A stretch of DNA of 64,000 bases from positions 1-64,000 of the forward strand of contig NZ_LIXJ01000017.1 of NCBI RefSeq assembly GCF_001905795.1, written 5' to 3'. Shown in pieces: positions 27,462 to 62,980 of the stretch. The notes under the pieces were generated by a model. It was not told where the DNA came from. It saw only the letters and a program-made list of their open reading frames with translations, and did not search any database. Position 1 is the first letter of the stretch; every line of letters begins with the position of its first letter. The stretch comes from Streptomyces sp. CB01580 (lineage in GTDB: Bacteria; Actinomycetota; Actinomycetes; Streptomycetales; Streptomycetaceae). Made by a program: the position numbers and the translations under genes.

Positions 27462-29972
27462 TCACGCTGCCTTCACGGTCTCGACGGCGGGCGTGCGCAT
27501 GCCGCGCCACGAGGGCAGCAGGGTGGCGCCGAAGACCAGCACCAGCGATCCGCCGACGACGGCGAGGTAGATGCCGATGGATCCGGAGGGAAGGTAGGAG
27601 TCGGCCTTCACCATGCTGTACGGGACGATGGTGGTCGCGGAGGCGATCGTGCCGAGGACGGTCGCGATGACTCCGATGAGCACGCCCTCGACGGTCAGCA
27701 TGCCGAGCACCTGACGACGTGTCGCTCCGGTGAGCTGCTGGAGGCCGAACTCGGCGCGGCGTTTGCGGGTGACGGCCACCAGGGTGTTGACGACGGTGAT
27801 GGCGGCGTAGCCGACGATCATGGCGACGATGGTGTAGTTGGCGGCGACCAGGATCTGCTGGATCTGGTTGTTGCGGCCGGCCAGCGAGGAGCCGTCGTCG
27901 AGTTCGGTGCCGGGTACGGCGGCCGCGAGCCGGGCCAGGTGGTCGTGGGCCTCGGCAAGGGCGCCGGGCGCGGACCGGACGAGGATCTGGTGCGGGAGCC
28001 CGTCGCCGGTGTGCGGGGCGAGTGCCGACGCGGGCAGGGTGAGGTACTGCTGCTTGGGGTTGTCGGTGTAGAGCGCGACGACGGTGGGGCGTACGGCGGT
28101 GCCGTCGCCGAGGTGCATGGGCAGCCGGTCGCCGACCCGTACACCGTATTCGCCGGCCTTCTTGTCGGAGAGGGCGACGGTGTCGTCCCGCAGGTCGGTC
28201 AACGAGCCGGCGACGGGACGCAGATCGAGACTGCGGGCCACGCCGTCGGCGGACACGCCGCGCAGGTCGACGTCGGCCGGTCCGTCGGGGGCGTCGACGA
28301 AGCCGCGGCTGGTGACGAACTCGGAGGCGGCGGCCACGCCGGGGGTGGCGCGGACGCGGTCGAGGACGTCGGGGGCGAAGCCTCCGGTGGTGGAGTCGAG
28401 GACGTAGTCGGCGAGGATGTTGCGGTCGTAGGAGCGTTGCGACACGGCGTCCTCGGTGGCCTGCATGTAGAGGGTGCCGGTGGCGATGCCGATCAGCAGG
28501 ACGATGGGGGCGACCGCCCCCGCCATGCGGACGTTGGCGGTGGTGGCGTTGCGCAGGGCGAGTTGGCCACAGACCCCGGTCAGGGCACGCACCGGCAGCC
28601 ACAGCAGGGCGGTCATCGCCTTGACGATGCCCGGGGCGAGCAGGGCCAGGCCGATGCAGAAGAGCACGGACGCGGGTCCGGCGGTACTCGCGAGGGAGGG
28701 TCCGTCCTCCATCACGGTGGCGGTGGCGACCGCGAGACCGATGCCGTTGACGAGGAAGAACACCGCGAGCAGCAGACGGGGGACGCTGAACCAGCGGGTG
28801 GCGGCGTCGTTCTCGGCCAGGGCGGCGACGGGTTCGGTGCGGGCGGCCCTGCGGCCGGCGAAGCGGGTGGCCCCGGCCGCGGCGAGCACGGTGACGACGA
28901 CGCCGACGGCCATCGGCATCCAGCCTGCGTGGTAGACGATCGAGGAGGACACGACACCGCTGGAGGTGAGTACGCCGAACAGCAGCCGGCCGAGCAACTG
29001 GCCCGGGTACAGGGCGAGCAGCACCGAGCCCGCGGACAGCACGGCCGTCTCGCACAGGATCATGCGGCGCAGCTGGCGCGGGGTGGAGCCGACGGCACGC
29101 AACAGGGCCATCTCGCGGGAACGCTGCTGGAGCGAGAGCCCGAGGGTGGAGGCGACGCCGAACATCACGATCAGCACGACGGAGGAGCCGAAGATCGCCG
29201 CGAGGATCACGACAGTGCGCCGGCTGGAGAGGGTGCCCGGCAGCTCGGCCAGGCCGCGCCGCTCGCCGGTGAGGACCTCGGCCCGGTCGCCCACGGCCGA
29301 CCGTACGGCGGCGGCGACGGCGGACGTGGGGGCGCCGGTCTCGGGCAGCACGCCGATGGAGTCGATGCGTCCGCCCGCCAGGGCGCGGGCCTCGTCGTCG
29401 CTGAAGAACACGGCGGCGTCGGGGTTGTGGTCGCCGCGCTGCGCCGCGGTGCCGCTGACCCGGTAGCGCCGGGTCTCGCCGCGGACGACGACGTCGACGA
29501 AGGAGCCGGGGCGGGCGCCGGCGCGTTCGGCGAGCCGGGTGTCGAGGGCGACCTCGCCGCCGGTGACGGGGGAGGCACCGGCGGCGAGGGCATAGGGGGT
29601 GAGGCGGGCGCCGGCCCAGCCGTGGCCGTAGGAGGCGTCCTCACCGGTCAGGGGCTTGCCGTCCTTGAGGACGGTGGCGGGGAACGACACGTCGGCGACG
29701 GCCTCGCGGACGCCCTCGGCGCGGGCGACCTCGTCGACCAGGCCCGGGTCGATGCGATGACGTTCCGTCAGGGCATTGGATTCGTAGGTCTGTTCACCGG
29801 TGACCACGACCGGCGCGCCGGTGAGGCGCTGCGGGTCGGCGGCCATCCGCACGCCGGTCTCCATCAGGCCGCCGCAGCCGATGACGATCGCGGCGCCCAG
29901 GAACATGGCGAGGAAGGTGGCGACGAAGCTCGTCCGCCGGAACTTCAGGGTGCGCAGGGCGAGCCGCCACAT
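27462..29972 (-). CDS. MacB/FtsX-type ABC transporter permease
   Basis: An 836-residue inner-membrane permease with two FtsX-like cores. The first helix is near residue 17-38, followed by a large extracytoplasmic domain of about 200 residues. Three helices carrying the first FtsX core ('LGLSLQQRSREMALLRAVG') follow at about 250-390, then a central helix pair, a second external domain (about 510-690), and a final FtsX core with 'GLQQLTGATRRQVLGML'. ATG 29972 overlaps the ATPase stop by one base (TGATG) with GGAGGA upstream, so the two form one transporter. Such transporters export or extract amphipathic compounds or peptides. Here a role in product export or self-protection is likely. Confidence 0.88.
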   Translation of the reverse strand: MWRLALRTLKFRRTSFVATFLAMFLGAAIVIGCGGLMETGVRMAADPQRLTGAPVVVTGEQTYESNALTERHRIDPGLVDEVARAEGVREAVADVSFPATVLKDGKPLTGEDASYGHGWAGARLTPYALAAGASPVTGGEVALDTRLAERAGARPGSFVDVVVRGETRRYRVSGTAAQRGDHNPDAAVFFSDDEARALAGGRIDSIGVLPETGAPTSAVAAAVRSAVGDRAEVLTGERRGLAELPGTLSSRRTVVILAAIFGSSVVLIVMFGVASTLGLSLQQRSREMALLRAVGSTPRQLRRMILCETAVLSAGSVLLALYPGQLLGRLLFGVLTSSGVVSSSIVYHAGWMPMAVGVVVTVLAAAGATRFAGRRAARTEPVAALAENDAATRWFSVPRLLLAVFFLVNGIGLAVATATVMEDGPSLASTAGPASVLFCIGLALLAPGIVKAMTALLWLPVRALTGVCGQLALRNATTANVRMAGAVAPIVLLIGIATGTLYMQATEDAVSQRSYDRNILADYVLDSTTGGFAPDVLDRVRATPGVAAASEFVTSRGFVDAPDGPADVDLRGVSADGVARSLDLRPVAGSLTDLRDDTVALSDKKAGEYGVRVGDRLPMHLGDGTAVRPTVVALYTDNPKQQYLTLPASALAPHTGDGLPHQILVRSAPGALAEAHDHLARLAAAVPGTELDDGSSLAGRNNQIQQILVAANYTIVAMIVGYAAITVVNTLVAVTRKRRAEFGLQQLTGATRRQVLGMLTVEGVLIGVIATVLGTIASATTIVPYSMVKADSYLPSGSIGIYLAVVGGSLVLVFGATLLPSWRGMRTPAVETVKAA

Positions 29973-30775
29973 CAGTACAGTCCTCCGGTGGTGAGCGGCG
30001 TGGGCTGCTCGCGGGTCTCGTCCTCCCAGGCGCCGAGCCGGGTCATCCGGGCCGCGACCGCGTCGGCCGTGGGCCGGTGCAGTTCGCCCGCGAGGCTGCC
30101 GTCCGCGAGGAAGACGACGCGGTCGGCGTACGAGGCGGCCACCGGGTCGTGGGTGACCATGACCAGGGTCTGACCCGCCGTGTCCACGGATTCGCGCAAC
30201 AGGGCGAGCACGGCGGCGGCGGTACGGGTATCGAGCGCCCCGGTGGGTTCGTCGGCGAAGACGACGGCGGGGCGGGTGACGAGGGCACGGGCGATGGCGA
30301 CGCGCTGCTGCTGGCCGCCGGACAGCTGGGACGGCAGGTGGCCGAGGCGTTCGCCCAGGCCGACGCGCTGCACCACGGAACGGATGAGGGCCTTGTCGGG
30401 CCGCCGTCCGGCGAGTTGCAGCGGCAGCATGATGTTCTGCATCACGGTCAGGGCGGGCAGCAGGTTGAACGACTGGAAGATGAAGCCGATGCGGTCGCGG
30501 CGGAGTTCGGTCAGCCGGGTGTCGTCGAGGCCGTCGAGGTCGGCGCCGCCGACGGTGACGGTGCCGGACGTGGGCCGGACGAGTCCCGCGGCGCAGTGCA
30601 GGAAGGTGCTCTTGCCGGAGCCGGAGGGGCCCATCACGGCGGTGAAGGTGGCGTCCGCGAAGCTCATGGAGAGTTCCCGGAGCGCCGTCACCTGGCTGTC
30701 GGCTCGGCCGTAGATCTTCGACACGGCGTCCAGCCGTACCGCCTCTGCCCGGCGGAGGTCGTGTGTTGTGTGCAC
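29972..30775 (-). CDS. ABC transporter ATP-binding protein (MacB/LolD type)
   Basis: A 267-residue nucleotide-binding subunit: Walker A 'GPSGSGKST' with Lys55, Q-loop 'FIFQSFNLLPALT', signature 'LSGGQQQR', Walker B 'VVFADEPTGALD', and the H-loop 'MVTHD'. The 'FQSFNLLP' and 'SGGQQQRVAIARAL' blocks place it in the MacB/LolD/FtsE-like group that pairs with FtsX-fold permeases. GTG 30775 is chosen because GGGGAG lies five bases upstream; the frame is open to 30853. It precedes the permease and is divergent from the PqqD-like gene. Confidence 0.9.
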   Translation of the reverse strand: MHTTHDLRRAEAVRLDAVSKIYGRADSQVTALRELSMSFADATFTAVMGPSGSGKSTFLHCAAGLVRPTSGTVTVGGADLDGLDDTRLTELRRDRIGFIFQSFNLLPALTVMQNIMLPLQLAGRRPDKALIRSVVQRVGLGERLGHLPSQLSGGQQQRVAIARALVTRPAVVFADEPTGALDTRTAAAVLALLRESVDTAGQTLVMVTHDPVAASYADRVVFLADGSLAGELHRPTADAVAARMTRLGAWEDETREQPTPLTTGGLY

Positions 30776-31201
30776 TCGGGCTCCCCAATGAGATGACGCG
30801 CCTGCCACGCGGTTTCTGCGGATCAGATTAGGCGGGGGGAAGCCGCCGCACATTGGCCTTGTCTCGCCGATTCGAGGTAGAGGTTTCTCTACCTCGATAC
30901 GGCACGTAAGCGGAGTCGTCCGACGATTTCCGACCCGCTACGGAAAAGGTCTTCGAATACCGTACGGGCGATCTGTCAAGCGGGCGGAAATGTCCGTCGG
31001 CCACGGCACGTTCCATCACCTTGTCCGGATCATCTCCCCCCTCGGAAAATGCAGCCATCGCCAGTGCCTCGACGCATGGGAAACGGGTAACGTCGAAGCG
31101 TCCGACGAACCCTCTAGGGATGGGATTCTCTGTGTCCAGGACAGCCGGCCTCCTCACGGCCGAGAGGCAGCACCGCACGTCATGCACGGGGTCGGTGCGG
31201 T
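30776..31201. promoter_or_regulatory. divergent intergenic region, ABC exporter / PqqD-like gene
   Basis: These 426 bp hold no convincing gene. Short frames on both strands lack a Shine-Dalgarno sequence and any recognisable similarity. Base composition is lower in GC than in the flanking genes. The segment should hold promoters for the minus strand exporter operon and the + strand PqqD-like gene. A strong inverted repeat lies at 30872-30897. I searched it for a RiPP precursor and saw none. Confidence 0.5.
30872..30897. promoter_or_regulatory. 11-bp perfect inverted repeat upstream of the ABC exporter genes
   Basis: TCGAGGTAGAG (30872-30882) is followed after four bases (gttt) by its exact reverse complement CTCTACCTCGA (30887-30897). 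The centre is about 110 bp upstream of the ATPase GTG on the minus strand. The length and position fit an operator for a dimeric regulator, such as the LuxR-type response regulator encoded downstream in the same direction. It could also fold as an RNA hairpin in the leader. Confidence 0.5.
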
Positions 31202-31450
31202 ATGGGGAATGACCAGGGGCTGATCGCGAGCGTACGCCCCGACGGATACCTGGAACTGTTCTCACCGCGCACCGGAAAGCGTCACAGGTGCGGCCCGCGG
31301 GGCACGACGATGTGGCTGGCCCTGCAACGGAGCGATTGGCGGTCAGAATTGGCCGCGGAAGAAGTCGCTTTTCGATTGGGTGTGGATCCGGACAGTATTC
31401 GGTGCGATATAGATGCCTGGATGTCGCATTTTCGTGAGGCGGGTGAGTGA
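31202..31450 (+). CDS. small PqqD-like (RRE-fold) protein
   Basis: An 82-residue protein. The order 'DGYLELFSPRTGKRHRCGPRGTTMWLAL', then 'AAEEVAFRLGVDPDSIRCDIDAWMSHF' matches the PqqD fold: a beta-hairpin with a D..TG.......G..MW signature, followed by a winged-helix part with 'V....I..D...W'. PqqD-type domains bind leader peptides in RiPP pathways, but stand-alone PqqD-like proteins of unknown role also occur in actinomycetes. There is no strong Shine-Dalgarno sequence before ATG 31202. No precursor, lasso-type or nearby PqqE-type gene accompanies it; the only radical SAM gene is 11 kb away. It is convergent with the terminal PKS gene. Confidence 0.55.
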   Translation: MGNDQGLIASVRPDGYLELFSPRTGKRHRCGPRGTTMWLALQRSDWRSELAAEEVAFRLGVDPDSIRCDIDAWMSHFREAGE

Positions 31451-31522
31451 AGAAGCCGCGGGCGCGCGGTGAAGAAGCCGCGAGCAGGCGGGCGGAGAAG
31501 CCAGAGGCGGGCGGATGAGGAA

Positions 31523-31566
31523 GCCGCGGGGCGCCACGGGTCGAAAGACCCGTGGCGCCCCGCGGC
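31523..31566. terminator. 19-bp perfect hairpin between convergent genes
   Basis: Arms 31523-31541 and 31548-31566 are exact reverse complements with a six-base loop (cgaaag). It lies between the PqqD-like gene (plus) and the PKS-D stop (minus) and can terminate both. Just before it, 31447-31522 contains short imperfect repeats of the type gaagaagccgcg. Confidence 0.75.
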
Positions 31567-31623
31567 AGGTCCGACGGCCGGGGACTCCTTCGGTCGGCGG
31601 GCCTTCTCCTGTATGCCGCCGCG

Positions 31624-34600
31624 TCAGCGCGCCGCGGTGCCGGGCAGCCAGTTCTCCACGGCCTCGGCTGTCGATCCGGCGCGGTCCTCCAGGATCGTGA
31701 AGTGGGTTCCGGGCACCTCGGCGAGTTCGTGTGCGCCGTTCCAGACGGCCCGCCAGTCGTCGAGGCCCGGTGCGAAGGGGTCCCGGGGCCGTACGAACAG
31801 CACCGGTGCGGTGAGCGCGCCCGGCAGGCAGTACGGGATCAGGTCGCTGTAGCGGCTCATCGCGGCGAGGCGCGCGGTGCCGAAGCCCCCGACGGCCGAT
31901 TCGCGGTCGAGCAGTCCGTCGAACATCTCGCGCCGGAGGTGTTCCGTGTCGCCGTCGCCCAGCAGATAGGTGTCCAGCAGGACCACGCCGGAGGCCGGTC
32001 GTCCGGCCTTTTCCATCACCTCGGCCGCCGCGTGGGCGAGCTGTCCGCCGGAGGAGTAGCCGAGAAGTACGTAGGGTCGTTCGTCCTCGGCGACGGCCCT
32101 GCGGACGCCCTCGGTCACGACCTCCACGACCGCGTCCACGGACCGGGGCAGCGGCTCGCCGGGCACGAAGCCGGGCACGTCCGGCACCAGGACGTCGCGC
32201 CGTCCGTGGAAGTGCCGGGCGAACCGGGCGTACTGGTGGGCGCCGCCCAGCGCCATCGGCGAGGGCAGGCAGATGAGGCGCGGCCCCGCGTCACCCGTGG
32301 CCAGGCGCACCGGTTCGGCCACGTCGCCGAACTCGGCCGCCGAGGAGAAGCCGGGCAGGATGTCGGCCACGGCGTGCAGCAGCGTCAGGGCGCGTTCCCA
32401 CCGGCCCTCGGCCGCCGCGCGCCGCACCAGTCCGCCGACGGTCCCAAGGTCGTCGGCGTCGGCCGGTTCCGTTCCGCCGCCGTCACCGCCGCCGAGGATG
32501 CGTTCGCGCAGGTGCGCGGCGAGCGCGAGAGGGGTGCGGTGGTCGAACACGGCACCGACCGGGACGTCGAGGCCGAGCGCGGTGCCGAGCGCGGCGCGCA
32601 GTTCGGCCGCCGAGACCGAGTCCAGGCCGATCTCCAGGAAGACGGCGTCGGGTTCGACGTCCTGCGGTCCCCGGTGTCCGAGGACCACGGCGGCCCGGGA
32701 GCGCACGAGTTCGGTCAGCAGGGCCTCCTGCTCGGCCGGCGGGGCCTGTGCCAGGCGCCGCCGGAGGGCTCGCGTGCCGGTGGGACCGACGGCGTCGGTG
32801 AGATCGGCGGCGTCGGTGGGATCTGCGGCGTCCGCGGATCCGATGGCGTCCGCGGACTCGGTGGTGTCGGCGGGCTCGGTGGTGCCGGTGAGGTGGGCCG
32901 CGTCGACGGATCCGGCGGTCCGGGCGGCGTCTGCGGGGCCCTGCGGGGCCGGGCGGTCGGGGACGAGTGGTACGTCGGCGTTCAGCCAGTACCGTTCGTG
33001 CCGGAACGCGTACGTGGGCGGTTCGACGCGGACCGTACCGGGGAAGAGCGCGGCCCAGTCCAGGGGCAGTCCGTCGGTGTGCAGGCGGGCGAGGCCGGAC
33101 AGCAGGGCCTCCGGTTCGCCGCCGCGGCGCCGGCCGAGGGCGACGAAGGCGCTGCCGCTCTCCGCCGCGCTCTCCCGGGCGAGGCCGGTCAGCACGGCGT
33201 CGGGGCCGAGCTCGACGTACCGGGTGACGCCCGAGGCGGCGAGGGCGGTGACGGCGTCGGCGAAGCGCACGGTGCGGCGCACGTGCCGCACCCAGTGCTC
33301 CGGGTCACGCAGCTGATCCCCGGTGGCGGGGCGCCCGGTGAGGGCCGACACCACCTCGATGCGCGGCTCCCGGAAGGCCAGGCGTCCGGCGACCGCGCGG
33401 AAGTCGTCGAGCATGCCGTCCATCAGGGGCGAGTGGAAGGCGTGCGAGACGCTGAGCCGCTTGGTCCTCGGGAACGTCGCGGCGGCGGCGAGCACCGCGT
33501 CGCGTTCCCCTGACAGCACCACCGACTCCGGTCCGTTGACCGCCGCGAGCCCCACCCGGTCGTCCAGCAGCGGCAGCACCTCGTCCTCGCCCGCCTGTAC
33601 GGCGACCATCGCGCCGCCCTCGGGAAGCGCCTGCATGAGCCGGCCGCGGGCACCGACCAGGGCGCACGCGTCGGCCAGGTCCAGCACCCCGGCGACATGG
33701 GCGGCGGCGATCTCGCCGACGGAGTGCCCGGCCAGCACGTCGGGCCGGACGCCGAACGACTCCAGCAGCCGGAACAGGCCGACCTCGTAGGCGAACAGGG
33801 CGGTCTGCGCGTACCGGGTACGGTGCACCGCCTCCGGGTCGTCGCCGCCCAGTACGCCCACCAGGTCCAGTCCGAGGAGGGCGTCGATCTTGTCGAAGGC
33901 GGCGGCGAACACCGGGTAGTGGGCGCGCAGTTCGAGACCCATGCCGGGGCGCTGGGCACCCTGCCCGGTGAACAGGAAAGCGGTGCGTCCGCCGGTGCGG
34001 GCCCGTCCGGTGACGACGCCGGGCGAAGGGCGGCCGGTGGCGAGGTCCTGGAGGCCGGCCAGGAGCCGGTCCCGGTCGGTGCCGGTGACGGCGGCCCGGT
34101 GGCCGAGCGCGGCGCGGCGGGTGCCCAGGGCGCGTGCGAGGGCGGACGGCGGCAGCTCGGGACGATCCTCGAGGAAGGCGTGCAGCCGTTCGGCCTGGGC
34201 GGGAAGGGCGCGCGCGGAGCGGGCGGACAGCGGCAACACCACGGCGGGGGCGTGGGGTTCGGTCCCGTCGTGCGCGGGGGTGTCCTCGTCGGGGGCCTCC
34301 TCCAGGATCACGTGCGCGTTCGTACCACTGATCCCGAACGACGACACCCCCGCACGCCTGGGACGATCCCCCCGCACCCACTCCCGCCCCTCCGTCAACA
34401 ACCGCACCCGCCCCGAACCCCAGTCGACCTTCCGCGACGGCTCGTCCACATGCAACGTCGCCGGCAACCACCCCGCCCCCATCGCCAACACCATCTTCAT
34501 CACACCCGCCACACCCGCAGCCGCCTGCGCATGCCCCACATTCGACTTCACCGACCCCAACCACAACGGATCCCCACCCCCACGACCCCGCCCATACGTC

Positions 34601-35640
34601 GCCAACAACGCCTGCGCCTCGATCGGATCACCCAACACCGTCCCCGTCCCATGCGCCTCCACCACATCCACCCCACCCCCCGACACACCCGCAGCCACCC
34701 ACGCCTCACGAATCACGCGCTGCTGCGCCGGACCATTCGGCGCCGTCAACCCATTCGACGCACCATCCTGATTCACCGCCGAACCCCGCACCACCCCCCA
34801 CACCCGACGCCCCGACCGCCGCGCATCCGACAACCGCTCCAACACCAGCACACCGAGCCCTTCCGAGAACCCGGTGCCGTCGGCGTCGTCGGAGAAGGAC
34901 CGGCACCGGCCGTCCGGGGAGAGCCCGCCCTGGCGGCTGAACTCGACATAGGTGCCCGGCGAGGCCATCACCGTCACCCCGCCCGCCAGGGCCAGCGTGC
35001 ACTCCCCCTCCCGCAGTGCCCGCGCCGCCAGGTGCAGCGCCACCAGCGACGAGGAGCACGCCGTGTCCACGGTGAGCGCCGGACCCTCCAGACCCAGGGT
35101 GTAGGCGATACGGCCGGAGGCGACGCTTCCGGAGCCGAAGCTGCCGAAGTAGTCGTGGTACATGAGGCCCGCGAACACCCCGGTGCGGCTGCCGCGCAGC
35201 GACGTCGGGTCGATGCCCGCGTGCTCCAGCGCCTCCCAGGAGCCCTCCAGCAGCAGCCGCTGCTGCGGGTCCATGATCCGTGCCTCGTGCGGGCCGATGC
35301 CGAAGAACGCGGCGTCGAAGTCCCCCGCGTCGTACAGGAATCCGCCCTGCCGGGTGGTGGAGCGGCCGGGGGTCCCTGGCGTCGGGTCGTACAGGTCCGG
35401 GTCCCAGCCGCGGTCGTCGGGGAACGCGCCGATGCCGTCCACGCCGTCCGCGACGAGCCGCCACAGTTCCTCGGGCGTGGTGACGCCGCCGGGGTAGCGA
35501 CACGCCATCCCGACGATCGCGATCGGTTCCCGGGCCGCGGCGGTCAGGGCGCGGTTGCGCTCCCGCAGCCGTTCGGTCTCCTTCAGCGAGGCGCGCAGCG
35601 CCTCGACCAGCCTGGTGTCCGGCTTCTGGGGCTCGGCCAT
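31624..35640 (-). CDS. PKS-D: type I PKS final module, KS-AT-ACP-TE
   Basis: A 1338-residue terminal PKS. An N-terminal docking-like helix ('RLVEALRASLKETERLRERN') precedes the KS. KS Cys195 lies in 'DTACSSS'. AT Ser640 in GHSVGE and 'HAFHS' at 733-737 indicate malonyl-CoA. There are no KR, DH or ER domains. A low-complexity Ala/Asp/Ser linker near 895-930 precedes the ACP, Ser1008 in 'GLDSVSAAELR'. The thioesterase has Ser1196 in 'GYSSGGQ' and a C-terminal His in 'PGTHFTIL'. ATG 35640 follows AGAGGA. The module would add the last unit without beta-reduction and release a 3-oxoacyl chain, by hydrolysis or by lactonisation on an upstream hydroxyl. Part of the KS shows foreign codon usage. Last gene of the minus strand PKS set. 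Confidence 0.92.
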   Translation of the reverse strand: MAEPQKPDTRLVEALRASLKETERLRERNRALTAAAREPIAIVGMACRYPGGVTTPEELWRLVADGVDGIGAFPDDRGWDPDLYDPTPGTPGRSTTRQGGFLYDAGDFDAAFFGIGPHEARIMDPQQRLLLEGSWEALEHAGIDPTSLRGSRTGVFAGLMYHDYFGSFGSGSVASGRIAYTLGLEGPALTVDTACSSSLVALHLAARALREGECTLALAGGVTVMASPGTYVEFSRQGGLSPDGRCRSFSDDADGTGFSEGLGVLVLERLSDARRSGRRVWGVVRGSAVNQDGASNGLTAPNGPAQQRVIREAWVAAGVSGGGVDVVEAHGTGTVLGDPIEAQALLATYGRGRGGGDPLWLGSVKSNVGHAQAAAGVAGVMKMVLAMGAGWLPATLHVDEPSRKVDWGSGRVRLLTEGREWVRGDRPRRAGVSSFGISGTNAHVILEEAPDEDTPAHDGTEPHAPAVVLPLSARSARALPAQAERLHAFLEDRPELPPSALARALGTRRAALGHRAAVTGTDRDRLLAGLQDLATGRPSPGVVTGRARTGGRTAFLFTGQGAQRPGMGLELRAHYPVFAAAFDKIDALLGLDLVGVLGGDDPEAVHRTRYAQTALFAYEVGLFRLLESFGVRPDVLAGHSVGEIAAAHVAGVLDLADACALVGARGRLMQALPEGGAMVAVQAGEDEVLPLLDDRVGLAAVNGPESVVLSGERDAVLAAAATFPRTKRLSVSHAFHSPLMDGMLDDFRAVAGRLAFREPRIEVVSALTGRPATGDQLRDPEHWVRHVRRTVRFADAVTALAASGVTRYVELGPDAVLTGLARESAAESGSAFVALGRRRGGEPEALLSGLARLHTDGLPLDWAALFPGTVRVEPPTYAFRHERYWLNADVPLVPDRPAPQGPADAARTAGSVDAAHLTGTTEPADTTESADAIGSADAADPTDAADLTDAVGPTGTRALRRRLAQAPPAEQEALLTELVRSRAAVVLGHRGPQDVEPDAVFLEIGLDSVSAAELRAALGTALGLDVPVGAVFDHRTPLALAAHLRERILGGGDGGGTEPADADDLGTVGGLVRRAAAEGRWERALTLLHAVADILPGFSSAAEFGDVAEPVRLATGDAGPRLICLPSPMALGGAHQYARFARHFHGRRDVLVPDVPGFVPGEPLPRSVDAVVEVVTEGVRRAVAEDERPYVLLGYSSGGQLAHAAAEVMEKAGRPASGVVLLDTYLLGDGDTEHLRREMFDGLLDRESAVGGFGTARLAAMSRYSDLIPYCLPGALTAPVLFVRPRDPFAPGLDDWRAVWNGAHELAEVPGTHFTILEDRAGSTAEAVENWLPGTAAR
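34321..34855 (-). other. codon-usage island within the KS of PKS-D
   Basis: Across about 535 bp the coding strand prefers G- and T-ending codons (TTG, GTG, GGG, GGT, AAT, GAT, CAT), while the flanks and other PKS genes here use C-ending codons (CTG/CTC, GTC, GGC, AAC, GAC, CAC). On the + strand it is visible as long runs of C and A. The protein reads as an intact KS throughout (VVEAHGTGT to SGTNAH). This suggests recombination replaced the second half of the KS with DNA from a PKS of different codon habit. Confidence 0.65.
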
Positions 35641-35682
35641 GGTCCTCTTCCTTGTACGGGCATCGTCACGAACAAAGACCGT

Positions 35683-35716
35683 CCCGGGACGTCTGCGCGA
35701 ACGGAGACGTCCCGGG
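35683..35716 (-). other. intergenic hairpin between PKS-C and PKS-D
   Basis: CCCGGGACGTCT (35683-35694) pairs perfectly with AGACGTCCCGGG (35705-35716) across ten bases. An outer pair, GACCGTCC / GGACGGTC, can extend it. It occupies most of the 92-bp gap inside what should be one operon, so it may reduce read-through into PKS-D or protect the upstream mRNA end. Confidence 0.45.
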
Positions 35717-35732
35717 GCATCGTCGCGGACGG

Positions 35733-51986
<16,254 letters not shown>

Positions 51987-52002
51987 CGGGTGTCGCCACT
52001 CC

Positions 52003-52050
52003 TGTGCAAAGAGGTGTGCGAAGAGGTGTGCGGAGAACCGTGCGGGGAGG
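52003..52050 (-). repeat. 12-bp imperfect tandem repeat upstream of PKS-C
   Basis: Four consecutive 12-mers beginning tgtgcaaagagg, tgtgcgaagagg, tgtgcggagaac and cgtgcggggagg fill much of the gap between PKS-B and PKS-C. The PKS-C ATG has AGGAGT upstream, just outside the repeat. No promoter is evident. The repeat may be slippage-prone spacer DNA in an operon. Confidence 0.55.
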
Positions 52051-52089
52051 TGGGCCGCGGGTGGGCCGGGGTGTCGTGGGGCCGCCGGG

Positions 52090-62750
<10,661 letters not shown>

Positions 62751-62925
62751 CAGCGCGCCGTCCGATCGAGATCGAAAGTGGGCCTCGGTCCTGCGGACTG
62801 TCCCGGGGCGGGCTCCCGGTCCGCTTCTCTCTCCGTTGTCGGAGGCTAGGCAGGGCGCGATGGCGCCTGATACCCCTACGGCCCCCAGGGCCCCCGGGGC
62901 CGGTACGGGGCGGGGCGGAGGCGGG

Positions 62926-62980
62926 GCCGTCCGGAGCCGGTACGGGGAGCGGGGCCGTCCGGGGCCGGTACGGGGAGCGA
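62926..62980. repeat. 28-bp-period direct repeat upstream of PKS-A
   Basis: Two 27-base copies starting gccgtccgg(a/g)gccggtac, 62926-62952 and 62954-62980, differ at two positions. A partial third copy of the ggccggtacgggg core lies just before, near 62897. They lie 175-230 bp upstream of the PKS-A start. They could be regulator-binding direct repeats or simple GC-rich slippage products. Confidence 0.4.

Noticed and set aside
26044..29055. 1003-codon minus strand frame that would fuse the histidine kinase to upstream sequence
   Set aside because: The extra N-terminal part is a frame shadow of the permease gene on the same strand. The kinase has a natural N-terminus at ATG 27318.
30828..31265. 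Short frames on both strands in the exporter/PqqD gap, considered as RiPP precursors
   Set aside because: None has a leader/core pattern, ribosome site or Cys/Ser/Thr-rich core that would support a precursor peptide.
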